Assembly (NCBI RefSeq): GCF_000745775.1
Contig: NZ_JQJY01000004.1
Coordinates: forward strand, 248,001-312,000
Reading direction: 5' to 3'
Origin: Flavobacterium sp. ASV13
GTDB taxonomy: Bacteria; Bacteroidota; Bacteroidia; Flavobacteriales; Flavobacteriaceae
Length of the DNA stretch: 64,000 bases
Shown here piece after piece: positions 63,532-64,000 of this stretch (positions are counted from its first letter, which is position 1; the number at the start of each line of letters is the position of its first letter). The notes beneath the pieces are model-generated. The model was not told the DNA's origin. It searched no databases and worked only from the letters and a program-made list of their open reading frames with translations. A program made the position numbers and the translations under genes.

Positions 63532-64000
63532 ATGCTTAAACTTTACAAACTAACAGATAATCAACTTCACTATTGGGAAACTTGGGACAAAGACGAAAAA
63601 ACTGCAATTGTGCATTGGGGCGTTGTTGGACAACGTGGGCAAGACAAAGAAGTTAAAGGCGGACTTTTCTCAAATTTTAGAAAAATTGTTCAGAAAGAAA
63701 TTAACGAAAAACTAAAAGATGGCTACGCTGAATTTGACGAAGACAAACTTTCTTTTTTAGAAATCGAATATAAGATTGACGGTTTTGGAACAGAACAAGA
63801 CCTTGAAAAACGCCATAGACTTGAAAACAAACTTGACGGAATATTAGGATGGACAGGACTTGGCCACACAGACGGCGGAAGTATTGGAAGCGGGACAATG
63901 GAAGCTGGCTGTATGGTGGTTGATTTTGAAATTGCAAAAAAAGTAATTGAAGTAAATTTAAAAAATACAGAATTTGCCGATTACTCAAGAATTTATAAAA
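63532..64000 (+). CDS. WGR-like domain protein, N-terminal part (3' end outside window)
   Basis: An open frame from ATG 63532 to the window end, at least 156 residues. The start MLKLYKLTDNQLHYWETWD and the IVHWGVVGQRGQDKEVKGG segment (WG.VG..G) resemble WGR domains, small nucleic-acid-binding modules also found in polymerase-like and DNA-repair proteins. A later GWTGLGHTDGGSIGSGTMEAGC part is glycine-rich and I do not recognise it. It is incomplete, so length and final domain are unknown. Confidence 0.65.
   Translation, partial: MLKLYKLTDNQLHYWETWDKDEKTAIVHWGVVGQRGQDKEVKGGLFSNFRKIVQKEINEKLKDGYAEFDEDKLSFLEIEYKIDGFGTEQDLEKRHRLENKLDGILGWTGLGHTDGGSIGSGTMEAGCMVVDFEIAKKVIEVNLKNTEFADYSRIYK

Noticed and set aside
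63701..63988. 95-codon minus-strand frame at the right edge
   Set aside because: Antisense to the WGR-like gene, whose sequence is clearly the coding strand.

Overview
The window looks like a chromosomal segment of a Flavobacterium-type bacterium (Flavobacteriaceae, Bacteroidota). The evidence is strong AT-richness, a complete SusC/SusD locus, families typical of the group (DUF4834, DUF4838, BatA, YfhO), many small lipoproteins, A-rich leaders without clear Shine-Dalgarno sequences, and repeated use of the Bacteroidota -7 promoter element TAnnTTTG about 20-50 bases before start codons. I saw no rRNA, tRNA, CRISPR array, insertion sequence or prophage. Gene order and composition are those of ordinary chromosome, except perhaps at the right edge.

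Layout. 1-3.3 kb: the end of an operon with a YaiO-like outer-membrane barrel, a DUF4838 protein and a receiver-only protein that lacks its phospho-acceptor Asp. 3.4-18.7 kb: housekeeping and small-molecule genes: DEAD-box helicase, lactonase, BatA-type protein, a dihydroorotase homologue without metal ligands, esterase, HigBA-type toxin-antitoxin pair, isochorismatase-like hydrolase, MBL hydrolase, a conserved 486-aa protein, Bcp peroxiredoxin, endonuclease III without an Fe-S cluster, and a TPR protein whose leader looks like a compact structured RNA. 19.2-20 kb: ECF sigma factor and an unlisted 47-aa protein. 20.2-32 kb: a beta-glucan (laminarin-type) polysaccharide utilisation locus with two GH16 enzymes, a PKD-rich surface glycan-binding lipoprotein, SusD, SusC and a membrane sensor/HTH regulator. 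32-45.6 kb: UvrA, a flippase, a glycosyltransferase, YfhO, an outer-membrane transporter-like protein, a GNAT protein and an alpha-oxoamine synthase.

45.8-54.3 kb is a partial denitrification and nitric-oxide island: NirK fused to cytochrome c, a NirV-like protein, a SCO protein, an orphan polytopic membrane protein, the Fe-S repair protein RIC, quinol NO reductase, an azurin-like cupredoxin and an Rrf2 (NsrR-like) regulator. Three 26-bp palindromes with the same arms (AATAAAAGAC, 6-nt spacer, GTCTTTTATT or one to two changes) lie before nirK, the NO reductase and the rrf2 gene itself, so the island appears to be one NO-responsive regulon. 54.4-64 kb: NYN/LOTUS protein, glutamate-synthase-like flavoprotein, two paralogous lipoproteins with a GH88 hydrolase, DUF2809, RdgB, an RGG-tailed DEAD-box helicase, a carboxypeptidase-regulatory-like protein and the start of a WGR-like gene that runs off the end.

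The strongest candidates for undescribed biology are the three-helix, kissing-loop leader RNA at 18684-18798, the shared operator of the NO regulon, and the long-hairpin element at 16601-16737. Everything here was read by eye; no database search or folding program was run.
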